From: Ciona intestinalis | Taxonomy: Eukaryota; Chordata; Ascidiacea; Phlebobranchia; Cionidae | Assembly: GCF_000224145.3 (NCBI RefSeq) | Contig: NC_020166.2 | Location: forward strand, 4,058,939 to 4,122,938 | Reading direction: 5' to 3' | Length of the DNA: 64,000 bases | Shown: in pieces, positions 33,801 to 48,800 of the stretch | How positions within the stretch are numbered: the first letter of the stretch is position 1 | Layout of the letters: the number at the start of each line of letters is the position of its first letter | Position numbers and translations under genes: made by a program | The notes under the pieces: generated by a model | Databases searched by the model: none | What the model saw: only the letters and a program-made list of their open reading frames with translations | Told to the model about the DNA's origin: nothing

Positions 33801-36800
33801 TTGCCTACCCTTTGTATCCAGATACAAGTTCCAAATAATTGGTAGGAGTAACATAGTTATGACGTTTTAACTCAAACAGAAGTTTTTCGGAATAAGTGAC
33901 AACAGAGCGATGCATTGTCACGAAGATTTGAGCGACATTCTTGTTTATCTAAGTGGAGAAAATTCAAAGGTTTTGTTTTAAAAGTAACAAAATATTTTAC
34001 AATTGAATTCACAAGAATAAATTATGATTTATGACAATAATTAAATCATAAGGAGTTTGGGTTAGTAATATTTGAATACCTGACAGCAGATAATTCATAA
34101 ATAATTTGGAGGAACATAATCAAATTTTAAACTAATAAATGATTTTAATACACATTATATGAATTACTGATTCCATTCTTTCATACAATGAAATTTACAA
34201 ATTTAGTTGGTCATCTTACTGATGTTAATACACAGTAAATAAATAACTGATCCAAATTTCGTACAACGGAATTTTAATTAGTTGGTCATCCATGAAGTTA
34301 CTTACATCTTCACTTGAACCAAGATCAAGACCTTCCAGATATTTCTCAGCGACTTCCAATAAAGCGTCATGTGGCCATTCAGTGAATAAATCAATTGTTG
34401 TGCAATTCACAAAAGCAGGATACTGCCGAATACGATTTCTGTGAAAAGAATATTTTATATAAATTTATTCACTGTAGTTTAACTGAAAGATCTGCAATAA
34501 AATAATTAACAAACTGAGACACTTTCAAAATTTAGTTCAAGCAGTCATAGAAAAAAAAAGGTTTTATAACAAAGTTTTATTCTGCATAATTCGCAATAGA
34601 AAGCCTATATTATAACCCAGCAAGTTAAACCACCAAGCATTTGATAAATCAGAGGTGTGCAACCTTTATTACAGGAAGGCCAGGTATAAATTACAGGATG
34701 AAAACGCAGCCGTTCACTTTTTAACATAGGCTTGCATGGAACAATAATAGTTTCTTTTTTATTTTTGATCTTTTAACATTAAAAGGGGGGTTATCTCCTT
34801 GCACAAATATGAAGTTCAGGCGCATTAACTTCTAAAGAAAACTGCTATAATTAATTGTCACATCAAATAAATTCAGTAAAAAATATTCAGCTGGCTTTGA
34901 GGCCGCACATCTTTTCTTTGCGGGTCGCATGTTGACCATGAGACAGCCATGCCTACCACCATATTTCCACCAACCTGAAAAGTTCTCCTACAGGACTCAT
35001 ACAAAGTGCGACGTGAAGATTGTTCCTCACTCGATCGATGAGGAAGCGGAACATCGCATCTGGAGTTTCAGCGATGGCTTCCTTCTTTGCATCCGCCTCC
35101 AACTCATTCCTCACTTCTTCAAATTCATCCGGCTGCTCAAAAAAATTTAAAAAAAATTAATTTAACATGAATTAACTAAAAAACAGCTGCTCAACGAAAA
35201 AAAAAATTAATTCAACATAAATTGACTAAAAAACGGCTGCTCAACATAAATTAATTGGATGAGAACGAAGCAAAGAAATTGACTTTTATCATCATGATGC
35301 ATTTATGGTTAAATTAGATTAAGCTTATTTTGTTTCATTATTACTTTGTTAGCTTACTAATGACCATTTGCTTCTTCTTTTGAATATTTTTTATCACATT
35401 TGATATAAAGTATCACATACTTTAAAAAATTGCACTGCACCGACAGAAAAAAATAAAGTTAATTCATTTTGACAGTAACTTGGTCCATGATCAGTGTAAA
35501 AAAAGTTACTATCCCCCATATTAGTGTCCAAAACATCGGCTGCCTTAAATAATTTTAATAAAAACAAATTTGCACCTTGTATAAATTAGGGACTTCCCCG
35601 CTACTGAGAATGTTGTTAATATCCTCGAGGAAAATTTCTTCGACCACTTGCGTGTCGTTGAAGAGAAAAACTGTTGGCTTGTTTTCAACACCAGCTTGAT
35701 AATACAATCTCTTCAGATCTTTGGAATAAAACAGTTTAAAAAATAGGTTTAAAAACAATGACACCCAAAATATGATTGATTTAGTTATGTAGTCTTGAAA
35801 ATAAAATGGTCAGGTAAAATCTAAATTTTAGCATAAATTGTGACCAATCGGTTTTACCATTAAATGTGACCAATTGCTTAAAAGGATTTTTTAATAAAAT
35901 CTAAAAACACTTTATTGTAAAATTAGTTTACCAGTACATAGTTTAAAATGCGGGAGCTGCATGTTTAAAAAGAACATTCAATAGAAATAGATTTATGCAC
36001 ATTCGAAGAAGTAAACTATTCACCATCTCTAAACTCTTGGCTTCTGTAATTTCGCGACACTTCAATTTGGAAAGTGCTGTATTCACAAATATAAGCTGCT
36101 AATCTCGCTAAGCTTTGTCTCCCTGAACCTCCTATTCCGATCAAGAGAATATTTCCACGAGGTTGACGAATCACACGGATTATACGAGCAACTGTATCAA
36201 TAGAAATATTATATTAATGCTATGTATGTAAATGTAGAGAACAAAATTCACAAATAAAATAACAATGTTTATATGTAAATACAGTTGATGTTTATGTGTA
36301 AATACAGTTGAATAATATGTTTATAAGTAAATACAGTTGATGTTTATAGGTAAATACAGTTGAATAATATGTTTATAGGTAAATACAGTTGATAATGTGA
36401 ATTGAAAACTAATATGGCTTTGCTTGAAAATATTATTATGTGTTCCCGCCCTATGTAACAATGTATTTTGCATGCTAATAGTTGTGTTCAAGGTTGATAT
36501 GCCATGCTAATATAATCCGATAATCTGTTCATGTAATTGTTTCAATTTGATTATTAATAAAACTATAGTGTTGTTGTTATTACAGGGTATATATTGCATT
36601 GTTATATTGTGTCTTTAATGTGAGATTTCAGAGGCAATATAATGAAGCCTAATTATCTAGCTTGGTATTAGTTTAACACAATAAAGACATTCATGTGCAA
36701 TATGATGATATATATAGTAAGGTTGGAAAAGACAGGACACATTTAACACACAATATCCAGATGTACTAATCGTTTTTAAACATTTAACAACGGTGTATAA

Positions 36801-39800
36801 GAGTCACGAGGATACAGGTTTATAATTCTTTTATTGTTCTTTGTTTACTAGACACAAACTGGATAATAAAATATAGAATAAAAAGGAGTCCCATCTTTTC
36901 CCATTCGACCATACAAATATTGACATATTGAAATATTAACCCATAAGTAACATTACCGTGTTCTATTGCATCCTTGAACAACACAAGATCCATGGGCACC
37001 ACACCCGGTGTCATGTTGTAATCTTCCATCTGATCTTCCATATACTTCTTCACTAGAACAAACTCAACAAGATCTTCATAAACCTCATTTGTGTTTAGGA
37101 AGTCACCTGTGTTTTAAAGACAACAACATTAAACAACAAGTGGATATAAATCTAGATAGAATTTAAAATCTTAGTTTAGTGTTATGTAAATTGCAAAATA
37201 AGAATTCCCCTTTCAAAAGTGTTTGTTTTTATTTCGAACTAATTTATTTTGCAAAAAGCAGCTTTACCACTGTTATAACATTGTTCTTAAATATCGAGTT
37301 TAACACTAGTTAGTAATGTTTTGTTATCTTTTTGTATAACATTTAATTTGTATAAGACATTAATAACTAGGTATACTGAGTTAAAAAAAATATTTAAAAA
37401 TGTAGTGTATCTTGTTCACAATGGTTGCAGCATCAAGCATACAGCTATAAATCTTTATTTTTTAAACTTATGCTGAAGCATGCTGGATGTTGGGCCAATC
37501 CTGGCCTAAATCGTTCATGGCATGCCATGCCACGGGACTTCACCCACATAGAACAAAACTTTAAAGCATTTTTTCTAATCCATACAGGTAAAATGCAAAT
37601 ACGTAAAATTTTCTTACCAAACACAGGAGGCTGTTTGTTTGGACACAAGTTATGATAAGTTTGATCAAACAAAGCTCCGAGTCTGTCACTAAGCATTCCA
37701 ATAAAGTTTTCTGTGTCTTTTGCATCAACCAAGCGATCAGAGAAAACTCTGAAACATTCATGAATCCACAACCTTGTCATGCTATGTTTTGTATCATGGA
37801 AATCTTTGTGTGCACGCAGCAGACCTTGGAACACCTGTTTTTATTTAATAAAGATTTTTATTGGGAAACATGAATGAATAAATTAAACATTCAACTGTAA
37901 AATTTGTTACAAACTTTTCTTTTTTAGTATCACTCTCTTAATAACTGAACACAAACAAAGAACTTAATATCCCATACACTTATAACAGATGTACTAATTT
38001 TCAGCTATTCGTTAGATATGATAAATGGTAAATTTCTATTTACTTTCGCTATTAGACTGTTTTCTGTGCAGGTCACGCAGATAAACATAATTTTTAACAT
38101 GATGATAAAACTTGGCATGACAGTAGTTGCACATGTTTGTATAGAATAGGAGCACCTTTAGCAAATAATATCCAAATGTCCTGATCGTGTTTTAAACAAT
38201 TAACAATGGTATGGAAGTATTGAAGATACGGTTTTATAATTCTTCAAATATTTTTTGTTTATTACCAAAAAGGTAAGAAAATAGAAAAAAGCCATCCTCA
38301 CCACCCTACTATATACATACCCACCTTGGAAATGTCTCTTAAATTAAAAAGATAGTGAATCTTGGCTGGTGTTGGAAGGAATTTTTCAACAACTAATCGA
38401 TAAACATCGATGGTTGCTTGCGTGATGATGTCACCAACGGGTTTCACATCTTCCTCAAAATCTTGCAACTTCTGGTTGATCATCGTGCCAAAGATTCTCT
38501 TGATTTGTGTCTCCTGTATTGATAATAATAACGACAACTTTATTTGTCTCTTCGAGTAGCGAGGTTTTATAAATATTTAAATTGAAATAACAGGATACAA
38601 CGACAAAACAACACTTGTTAAAACACGCTTACAGTTAAAAACATATTTTTAATTAATTGTAAGAAAATAAGCGCTACACCTAGCAGACAAACGAGACATT
38701 TATGTTTAAGTATTATCAATTTAAACTTCTAATAGAAACAGTATTATTGTGTCTATGATGGAAAACATGGGTTTATAAGTTAGGTTTAGATGACATAAAT
38801 CAATATTACACAATTTACACCAGTGTCACGTAATAACCACAATTTTAGAAAAGTAAACTTTCATTGTTTTAGACAAGGCATGTATATGTATGGTAACCTG
38901 AGTGTAAGAGTATTTGTGCAACGTAATTTACAAAAGAATTATGTCCGTTGTCTTCAAAAATTAACAAACATTTTTTTTATCTCTTCAACCTAATAATTAG
39001 AAATATAATTAATATGTTGGGAGTTTTTAAAAAACTTGTTTTAATTAATAAACTACCGCTAACTTTTGGGTTACTTTGTATTGGGTGTAACAGCCATACT
39101 CTACAACTGACCAAAAATAAAAAGAAGACGAAACTTAACAAAAAGTAGCAGTGGGAAGGACATAATTTGAATATTTAAAGAACCTATTCGCATATGGATT
39201 CTACAACTATAGATCCAACAAACAAAAAACTAATTTTCAGACTAATTAATCATAGAAATATAGAACTGTGGTTAAATTGCTTTGCAACTTCACCAGTTTT
39301 ACAAAATAAATCATTTTGTGATTGTTTAAGAAAACATAAAATCTTACACTTGGAAAAGTCATGTTGATCAAGTTGAATCTGGTTTGAAGTCGTTGTGAAA
39401 TAACTTGTCTACCTCCACCCGGTGGTCCCATATCACAGAGCAAGTACATATCCTTATAAAATAAAAAAAACATTATTAATTTGTTTAATATTTAAAAGCA
39501 TCTCAATCTATTTCAAAAACAGCAAAATAAAGAATTTTAAAAATAAAGAACATTTTTATAATAATAAAAACTTTAAGAATAAAGAAAATTTTAATATTCA
39601 TGAAAACTTTACTATTAGGAAAAATGAAGAAAATTTTAACAACGAAAATTTTAATAATAAAAGTTATACTACCTTGATATGTTTTGTGATTTGCTTCTGT
39701 CTGTCGTACCAGAAACTATAATCAATCCATTGCCTGATTAACTCAAGCGGGGGTTGACTACCAAACGTGTCTTTAGCTGGCATGTTAAAGTCATCCATGA

Positions 39801-42800
39801 AAGTGATCATCTTTTTACTCCCCACTGGAACGTAAACTCCCTTGGTTCTCTTCTCTACTCGACTCTCAATAATTTCCTGTACGTTGTTTGAAGTTGTCTG
39901 GACAAAAAGAAAGATTTCTGAAACAATTGATCAGAGAAATTACGAATAAAACTTGCTTTATCCTCTCGTGGCCAAAAATGACAGTCGTTATAACGCAAGT
40001 GTTCTGTTTCATACACATTCTGCCAGCTTACTAGTTACCACAAATGTGACTTAATTAATTTTTTCAGGGATATTTTTTATGTATGGCTGATAATTTGGAC
40101 AACCGATTAGTGATCACTGGGTTGAAGCAATTGTCGTTAAGTGTCTTGCCCAAAGACACATAATGGTAGCAGCAACGAGGCCCACAATGGTAGCAGCAAC
40201 GAGGCCCACAATGGTAGCAGCAACGAGCTTTGAACCCATTACCTCTGGGTTAGCAGCATGCTTGCTAGTGAATTGTGCAATGGCGCCGGACAATGTATTT
40301 TAGATAATAATAAAACAGGGCCCCAAGAGTTAGTGTTGTCATCTTTGAATCAAAGATGCAGAGTTCCAGGCTTAATACTATTACTATTATGGGCATGTTG
40401 TCCATGAGCATCATTTAACAGTAAGTGTTCCCACATAAATTTGTCCAAATTATCAGACATAATATTGTATTTTATTACACCTATTTCTTTTATTAGTTGA
40501 TTTAGTTCCTACAATGTTTTTACCTGTGACGACATATTTATGGTGAGAGTGATGTATTTTGTTGCATCCAATTTAGACAAAACATTCTGAGCTGTGGATG
40601 TTTTCCCTGTACCCACAGGACCAACCAGTAGCACAGGGAATCCTTTCATTATAAGGGAGGTGACGAGAAAATCGTAACGAACCGTGTCAACAGTGGGAAC
40701 CATGATGCGATAGAATGGAGCACTAATAATAATAATAACAACTTGAACTTTTTTAATTTTTTTAAAAATATTTTAACTAGTTAAGGACCAGGTTTTTTGA
40801 TATAATAATAATAACTTTATTTGTCTCTTCGATTACGGTAGCGAAGATTTAGAAATATTTTAATTGAAAAGACAGGATATAGCGACAAAACAGCAGTAAT
40901 TAAACATGCTTACAGTTAAAAATATATTTACATTTAATTGGAAAAAGTAAGCGTGGTCGCTACACCTAATGGTGAAGATTTAAAAATAAATGTTTTAGTT
41001 TTGTTTAATGAGTCTAATCTGAAAATAAGACTACAAAAACACTAAAAATGTTTTCTTTTGTAGATATTATGAAGAATACACTAAACAATTTGATTCTTTA
41101 CTTTTTCTTGCAAGTAGTATTCTGTCATATTAGGAAAGTAAACTTACTTAGGTGGATATCTCCATCCTTTTTGAAGTTTTTCTTCAAAGTTCACCCATGT
41201 TCTTGATTTTGGATCCACATAATATTCATACACCGTGTCCTGGGTTCATAAACATAAATCATTTAAGTAAATGTTAAAATTAAAAACAAAATCTTTGTTT
41301 TTTACCCAAAGATATTTATTTTGAGTTTTCAATTTTACTATTAAAACAAGGTAAATTATACATACTTAACATTTAATATTTTAGAGTAATACGTTCAACT
41401 CAATCTTCATATTTTTTGCGACATATGAAAGCTACTAATTTAGCACCAGCAACATTTTTTCTATGAAAACTTTTAAAAAAATATTAAACTTTGGTTGTTT
41501 GCAAATGACTTAAAAAGACTGCTCAGCGAATTTTTTTTCTCCCCAAATAAAACAGGGCCATTATTATTAGTATGTTAATAGAAAGTGTTGCATTAGAAAC
41601 CTGATTGTGTTTTCTACAATATATACATTTCCACAATACATACAGCAATATTTCCACAATGTATATATAGTAAAGAAACCGGATTGAATCTTTTCACAAT
41701 ATATACAGCAGTATTTCTAGAATATATTTCACAATGCATACATTTTTTAGAAAATATACAGCTCAAGAAACCTGATCAGTTTTTACACAATTTTCACAAA
41801 TCCACAAAAACACTATGTACAAACATTGTAGATCCTACCAGTCACAAACACCCTCACCTTGTTAGGAAAACTTCCATCAATCTCCCGAAGATAATTATCA
41901 ACTTTCCTCCTTCCATCTTCATCCACAGCTGCTCCCACAGTCCAGATGANNNNNNNNNNNNNNNNNNNNNNNNNNNNNNNNNNNNNNNNNNNNNNNNNNT
42001 CGTAACGAACTGTGTCAACAGTGGGAACCATGATGCGATAGAATGGAGCACTAATAATAATAATAACAACTTAAACTTTTTTAATTTTTTAAAAATATTT
42101 TAACTAGTTAAGGACCAGGTTTTTTGATATAATAATAATAACTTTATTTGTCTCTTCAATTACGGTTGCGAAGATTAAAACATATTTTAAACGAAAAGAC
42201 AGGATATAGCAACAAAATAACAGTTGTTAAAACTTGCTTACAGTTAAAAATATATTTACATTTAATTGGAAAAAAATCAGCGTGGTTGCTACGCCTAATG
42301 GTTAAGATTTAAAATTAAATGTTATAGTTTTGTTTAATGAGGCTTATCTGAAAATAAGACTACAAAAATCTTTTCTCTTATAAATATTATGAAGAATACA
42401 CTAAACAATTTGATTCTTTACTTTTTCTTGCAAGTAGTATTCTGTCATATTAGGAAAGTAAACTTACTTAGGTGGATATCTCCATCCTTTTTGAAGTTTT
42501 TCCTCAAAGTTCACCCATGTTCTTGATTTTGGATCCACATAATATTCATACACCGTGTCCTGGATTCATAAACATAAATCATCCAAGTAAATGTTAAATT
42601 TAAAAACAACATTTTTGTTTTTTACCCAAAGATATTTATTTTGAGTTTTTAATTTTATTATTAAAACAAGCCAAGTTAAATATACTTAACATGTAATATT
42701 TTAGTGTGTTACATTCATTTTAATCTTCATATTTTTTGGATATATGAAAGCTGCTGGTTAGCACCAGCAAACACATTTTGTGTGTAAACCTGATTGATTT

Positions 42801-45800
42801 TTCCACAAATCCACAAACAACACTATGTACTATGTACAAATATTGTAGATGCATACCAGCCACAAACACCCTCACCTTGTTAGGAAAACTTCCATCAATC
42901 TCCCGAAGATAATTATCGACTTTCCTCCTTCCGTCTTCATCCACAGCTGCTCCCACAGTCCAGATGAGGGAGAAGAGGAACCAAAGTTCCACCATTCTCG
43001 GGAAGTTCTCACTATCACCAGGATTTACCTGAAATATTAAGGTTATTGTTAAAAAAAGTAGATTTTACAATTTATTAAAAACCAATTATAAAGTAGATGT
43101 TACAGTTTGTTATTAAAAAGTATTAAAGTGGATATTAAGATTGATATTAACAAGATTAAATAAATTAATTGTAGTTAAAGCTGAAAGACTTACATGTTAA
43201 ACTAAGTAATTTGACATTTTAGCACTTCCTTTATTATCGTTAAAACTTTAAATTTATATCCACGTTACCCTGTTCTTTTGTTATTTTGTATTTAAATGGT
43301 TAAATACTGTCCAACTAATAAATTTAAAAAAAAAATCAACAATTGTTTTTTTGTGTTGTCACCAAAAGTAATGCATTTTTTTTTCTTTTACATTAACTGC
43401 TTTACAGATAATCAAAAATATGTTTTAAACAACGTTTTACGTGGTATAAAAAGTACTTTCTGTTGTGGGTAATCCATAAATAATATGTAGTTATAAAGGT
43501 AGTAAAGTATCATATACGTAATAGCAATAGTTATAAAATCCGAACTGTATGTAATAAGTTAATAACAATAAATAATAACAACTTTATTTGTCTTTTTGAT
43601 CACTATAATAAAGATTTAAAGATATAACTTAAAAAAGACAGGATACAAATAAAATCATAATGAAATTTGATGTAATTCTTAAAAAAAAAGTAAAAGTTCC
43701 ATACTTACACCATTTTCCGCAGTTGCAAGTGTGTCAAACAAGTTACATAGAGATCTTATTCCATTCAGCTCAGGTAGTGGAACAGGTTCTTTACAATTGT
43801 GTTTCTTAAACTCAAGTACTTTATCTATATACTTGACAATTAATTCTTGCAAGATTGGAACAATATCCTGCAACAAAACAAAATATAAAACACAAAATAA
43901 TTATAAATTGTAAATAAATGTTTTAAAAAGCTTTTAAACTTATTCAATGTTGTTCATTTTCAAAAATAGTCATTTATTAAACTCTACATTTGTAGTAAAA
44001 CTTTACTAAAAAAAAAAACAACAAAAACTAAAAAAAAAGTAAAAAAAATAAAATAAAAGTAAACAAACCTTGGATTTTTGTTGTAGCCACGACGCAATAA
44101 ATGGTTTGTATCCAAGATCAACATAATCAAAGTAGACCATACCACATCTACTAACAGTGGCTGGTGATGCAACTGATAAATCACCAACTTCAAATAGAAG
44201 AGACACCTTTTATATAAAAAAAGAAAATAACATTTTTTAGTTTTTTTATTTGTGGAACTTTTTATAAGTTAGTGCAGTGTTAGGGTTAGGTCTAAAATTA
44301 TAACTTTCAAGCAATCTGACTTTTGAAATAGAAGATACAATACACCTTTATATAAAAGAAGAAAATTTTGATTATGTCTTAATTTTATGTCTTAACATTG
44401 TTTCTATTTCTATTTTAACCTAACCTGTTTAAATTTTAGTAAAAAGTGTCAATTTCTAAGTTAGAACAATTTAATGTATACAAAGATAAAAAAATAAAAA
44501 TTTTTTTTTTTTGGGTCACCCGAATAATTTATCAGTTCATGGCCATGAAGACATTAACTACTTTAGCTAAACAGATTAACATGTCTATGACCCATTCAGC
44601 TGAATTAATAAACAAAACTAACCTGATCAGGCATGCTCACTCTCTCTCCGTTGATCAACGTCAAGACTTTGTTATCGTCCATGACTGAGTTCATGCTTTC
44701 AATCCACAATGTGTCCACTGGCCCATCAAACACCAACCACTTTTGGTCGGGCTTCTCATCAGCGCACGTGTGGCGCATAACACTCGATAAAACACCATCC
44801 GTCCATTCATTGGTACTGAGGTCAAATTCTCCATACAGCTCGCCCAGTGATAATGCTTTTGGGTTGATTGGAAAATCCTGTAAAGGTATTTACTTATTTT
44901 TTTGTGAAAGTATTTATCTAGAGTAGGGTAGGGGAAGATGAGACACCTTCCATTCTGTTTTTTGTACCCTTTGGTAGTAAACAAAAAACATTTAAAAAAT
45001 TAAAAAAAAATATAACCTACGACACCCATAGACTGTAGTTAATTGTTAAAAACAGTAAATATTGTCAATGGTTCATATCTTTTTTGTTTAAAAAGGTTAA
45101 GTTACTATGTATTAATGCATTGTATTTGTTACCATTTGAAGCATGCTGTTTTAAATTTAACAATAGGCATTTTGATATTAGTTTGTATTAAATAAAATCA
45201 ACATTGCTAATTTGTTTTTTTGTTTTTTTTGATACTGATTATAAAATAACATATGCAACCATATTTTACCACAGTTATATAAGTGGGCATAAATGTCTTA
45301 ATTAACCACAAATAAAATTTTATATAGTAGGGTGGGGGAAGATGGGACACCTTTTCATTTTGTTTTCTCTTTCCATTTGGAAGTAAACAAAGAACATTCA
45401 AAGAATTATGAAACCGTATCCTTACGACTTCCACAGACCATTGTTAATTCTTTAAAACACGATCAGGCTATTTGGAAATTATGTGTTAATGGTGTCCCAT
45501 CTTCCCCCATCCTACTATATATATATATATTAAAAACATAATGATTTGCAAAATTAACTAAAACTTATCAGAAATCCACCAACCTTGACGAGAGTAAATC
45601 CAGCAGCTCCATTCTTTTTCATTCTCGTTAAAGCAGCTTGTAGCATTCGCCATGTGACCGATTTACCGGCCCCTGATTGGCCAACGATCATGACGGAGTG
45701 ACGTGAGTTTTTCGTCTCAAAAAGTTGAATCACTTTACTTATAATATGAGGATCTTTCTGTAGTTTGTGCTCTAAGATCACTTTGTTGATAGTTTCAATT

Positions 45801-48800
45801 AGCTGGATGGGAATTTAAATATTTATTACAGATTTATTATGATAAGTAAACCTCTACATTTCCAATGTCCGTAAACAAACACAAAAAAATAAAAATTCAA
45901 ACAAAACATAATCATACACAAAGTTACGTGGTAATTAGCTGGATTGAGGTTTAAATTAATTATTGCATATTTATTATGACTTTAACAAAAACAATAGAAA
46001 GCAAGTATGCAAATTATGACAAGTAATAAAGTATGTATAATAGTGTATATTTATTGTTTTATGTTTGAAATTTAAAAACAATGGTAATAAGAATCAGTTA
46101 CCCTCCACATTTTCATTGTCCGTAAACTGACACAGAACAATAAAAAACAAAACACAGTCATACCCAAAGTTACGCGGTAACGCGTATGTGGGCACTAGGT
46201 CTATAAAACAAAACAACTGTGTTGCCTAGCCTCCCTCCCCCACAAAGATAAATAAGTGGTATTCATATAACTCACATCCGCAGAGAAACTTCTATTTTAA
46301 GTCATAAACTTAGGTTTTTAGTTATTTGCTTATATTTTTAGTCATACCTTGCCGTAATCAAAGGTGGGTGCTTCCACACCAGGGAATAAATCTCCCACAA
46401 TGCCGTTAAACAATGGAAGATCGACGGCCGTCAGTTTTGCGTTGTTCATATCTTTCATGGCAAGAAGTAGAATCTAATTACAACAGTAACATATGTTAAT
46501 AATAGAAATAAGTTATAATTACATAAAAATTTCCCTAAACAGAATCTTTATACCACAAAACCTATTAAAACAAGTTTTTAAATAAAATGCCAACCATTAA
46601 ATTTATCAATATAAATTTCTGAAAATGAAATTAACGAAAAGTAAAAAATTAATAAAATTTATTTTTATTTGGCCAAGGTGTTCTAGCTTCAACAAAACCC
46701 AGTAAAACATCTGACCTCCTCATCGGACATATCCGGATTTGCTCTCTTCTTCCTCCCAGCATATCGCAGGACTGACACAAGAGCACGAAGTCCGAAATCA
46801 TAGTGATCTTGCTTTGATAGTTGTTGAATTGCAAGCGAATACAAGGTGTAGACTTTCTTTGCAAGTGGCTAAGAAGATGAGAAAAATTATAAAATTGAAA
46901 ATAACAAAATACACAGTAACTACTAACTAGCTGTATATGAAATTTATTAAATTTTTAGAATAAATCCAAAAACGATTTTCTGCCATTTTAATGTGGTTTG
47001 TTGTTTAATGTAACTGAACAAATGTAACTTATCTTAACCTCACATGGCCGGAAAACGACATTCATTATAAAAAAGATGTTTATACACCTCGTGCCATCTT
47101 GCGATTTTCCAAGCATGCTTCTTTGTGGGTGATTATTTTTGGGGGATTTTTTTTACTTTTTTGTATGTATGACTGATAATTTGTACAACACATTAGTGAA
47201 CACTGGGTTGGAGCAATTGCCGTTAATTGTCTTGCCCCAGGACAATTAGGCCAATAGTAACAATTTTAAAACTGTATCCTTACGACTTCCAGAGACTGGT
47301 TTTACTTGTTTAAAACACGGTCAGGATTTAGATAATATGCGCTAAAGGTATCCTATCTTCCCCCACCCTACTATACGTTAAGCGAAGTTTTAACCAAGAG
47401 TTGGAAAATCTTAATACCCTGCAGTTTCCAAATCCTTCACCAAACAAGATGATTTCTGAAATGAGATTTGAGTCGGGCACCACCATGGCTATTGGTCGGA
47501 ACATGGATTTCAAGTTGTCTGGTAACTCAGTACGACCAGCATATCCTAGTGTGAAAACATGTTGAAAATTGCGTAAAAAATGCAAATGAAACGTAGGGAT
47601 TGTACTACATTGAAGTATAGTTTAGAAAGGTGATCTTGTAGCAAACAATTGATGTAAAGTTTTTATAACTTGAAAATAATTCAACATAAATGGCTTGTTT
47701 GTCTACTAGGTGTAGCGACCACACTTATTTTCTTTCAACTAAATGTAAATATGTTTTTAATTGTAAGCATGTTTTAACAACTGTTGTTTTGTCCCTATAT
47801 CCTGTCTTCTCGTTTATCGTAATCGAAGGGACCAATAAAGTTATTTTTATTAAGTTTTATAACCTAAAAGTTTTATCTGTTAAATGACAAGCTTTCATCA
47901 GGGTATAAACGTTAACCTTACATGTGTTACTTGACAAAAAACCTGCTCTTAAAAAAAGTATTAGAAAAACACTTTAAGAAAAACGTAATCAAGGGCTTCA
48001 TAATAATATAGTGCAGATGTATGAAAACAATGATTAGTTTTTAGTTTACCCATAAGTAAATATAGTTGCTAACCTGGGTTCATTGTAATGAAAATGCCGC
48101 ACGACCAAATCAAGTTAATTTCTCTTCCTTCAAACACAAACCGTGATTGTCCGGTTGATAAAGCTGACAATATTGATAGAATTTGTTGCGCAACAACTGA
48201 CAATACTTCAATGTTGATTCTGTTGAACTCATCAAAACAACCCCATGCTCCTGTCTGGCAGCGGGAAAGAAGTTTTTACAAATATGAAAAGTAACTGAGT
48301 AGCGAAGCAAATATAAATCATACATTTAAAGTAAAACAATAAAAATAGCGGAAATGAACGATGTAATTAAATTGTGAATCAATAATACTTATTTTACATT
48401 GTCTGGTGGGAAAAACTGTAGCTCAAAACACCGTGGCTTCTTGTGTGCTCTGTACTTTAAATTCACTATTCTCATTCGATAAAAAAAAATAACATAACAT
48501 CAATAATACTTATTTTACACTACAGTGTTGGAAAACTCTAGCTTAAAACACAGGTAACCTACTGCGTGCTCTGTATGTAACATTAAAAGAACTCATTATA
48601 TGTTTACCTGTGCAAGACCACTGTACATTCTCCCCATGCTCTTGTAGTCCAAACCTTCAGAGCAATTAACCACAATGACATACATTCCAAGCGCTTTTCC
48701 CAAATCTTTAACTGTCTCAGTTTTCCCTGTACCTGCAGGGCCTTTAGGGCTTCCACCTCTGCAATCAAATATTTCAATTTTATATTAAGGTATAACAAAT

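Larger units (their letters stand above)
40672..42050 (-). pseudogene. Repeated, truncated allele copy of DNAH2 AAA3 exons around gap 2
   Basis: Going 5' to 3' the order is exon a (42876-43028), exon b (42468-42559), the first 51 nt of exon c (42000-42050), gap, the last 92 nt of exon a (41858-41949), exon b again (41148-41239), and full exon c (40524-40722). Both copies of b are 92 nt and differ only at scattered bases. The intron between a and b is about 620 bp in one copy and 316 bp in the other. The partial exons end exactly at the N-run, which is expected for two allelic contigs abutted without merging. One full set gives an unbroken protein. Confidence 0.85.
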
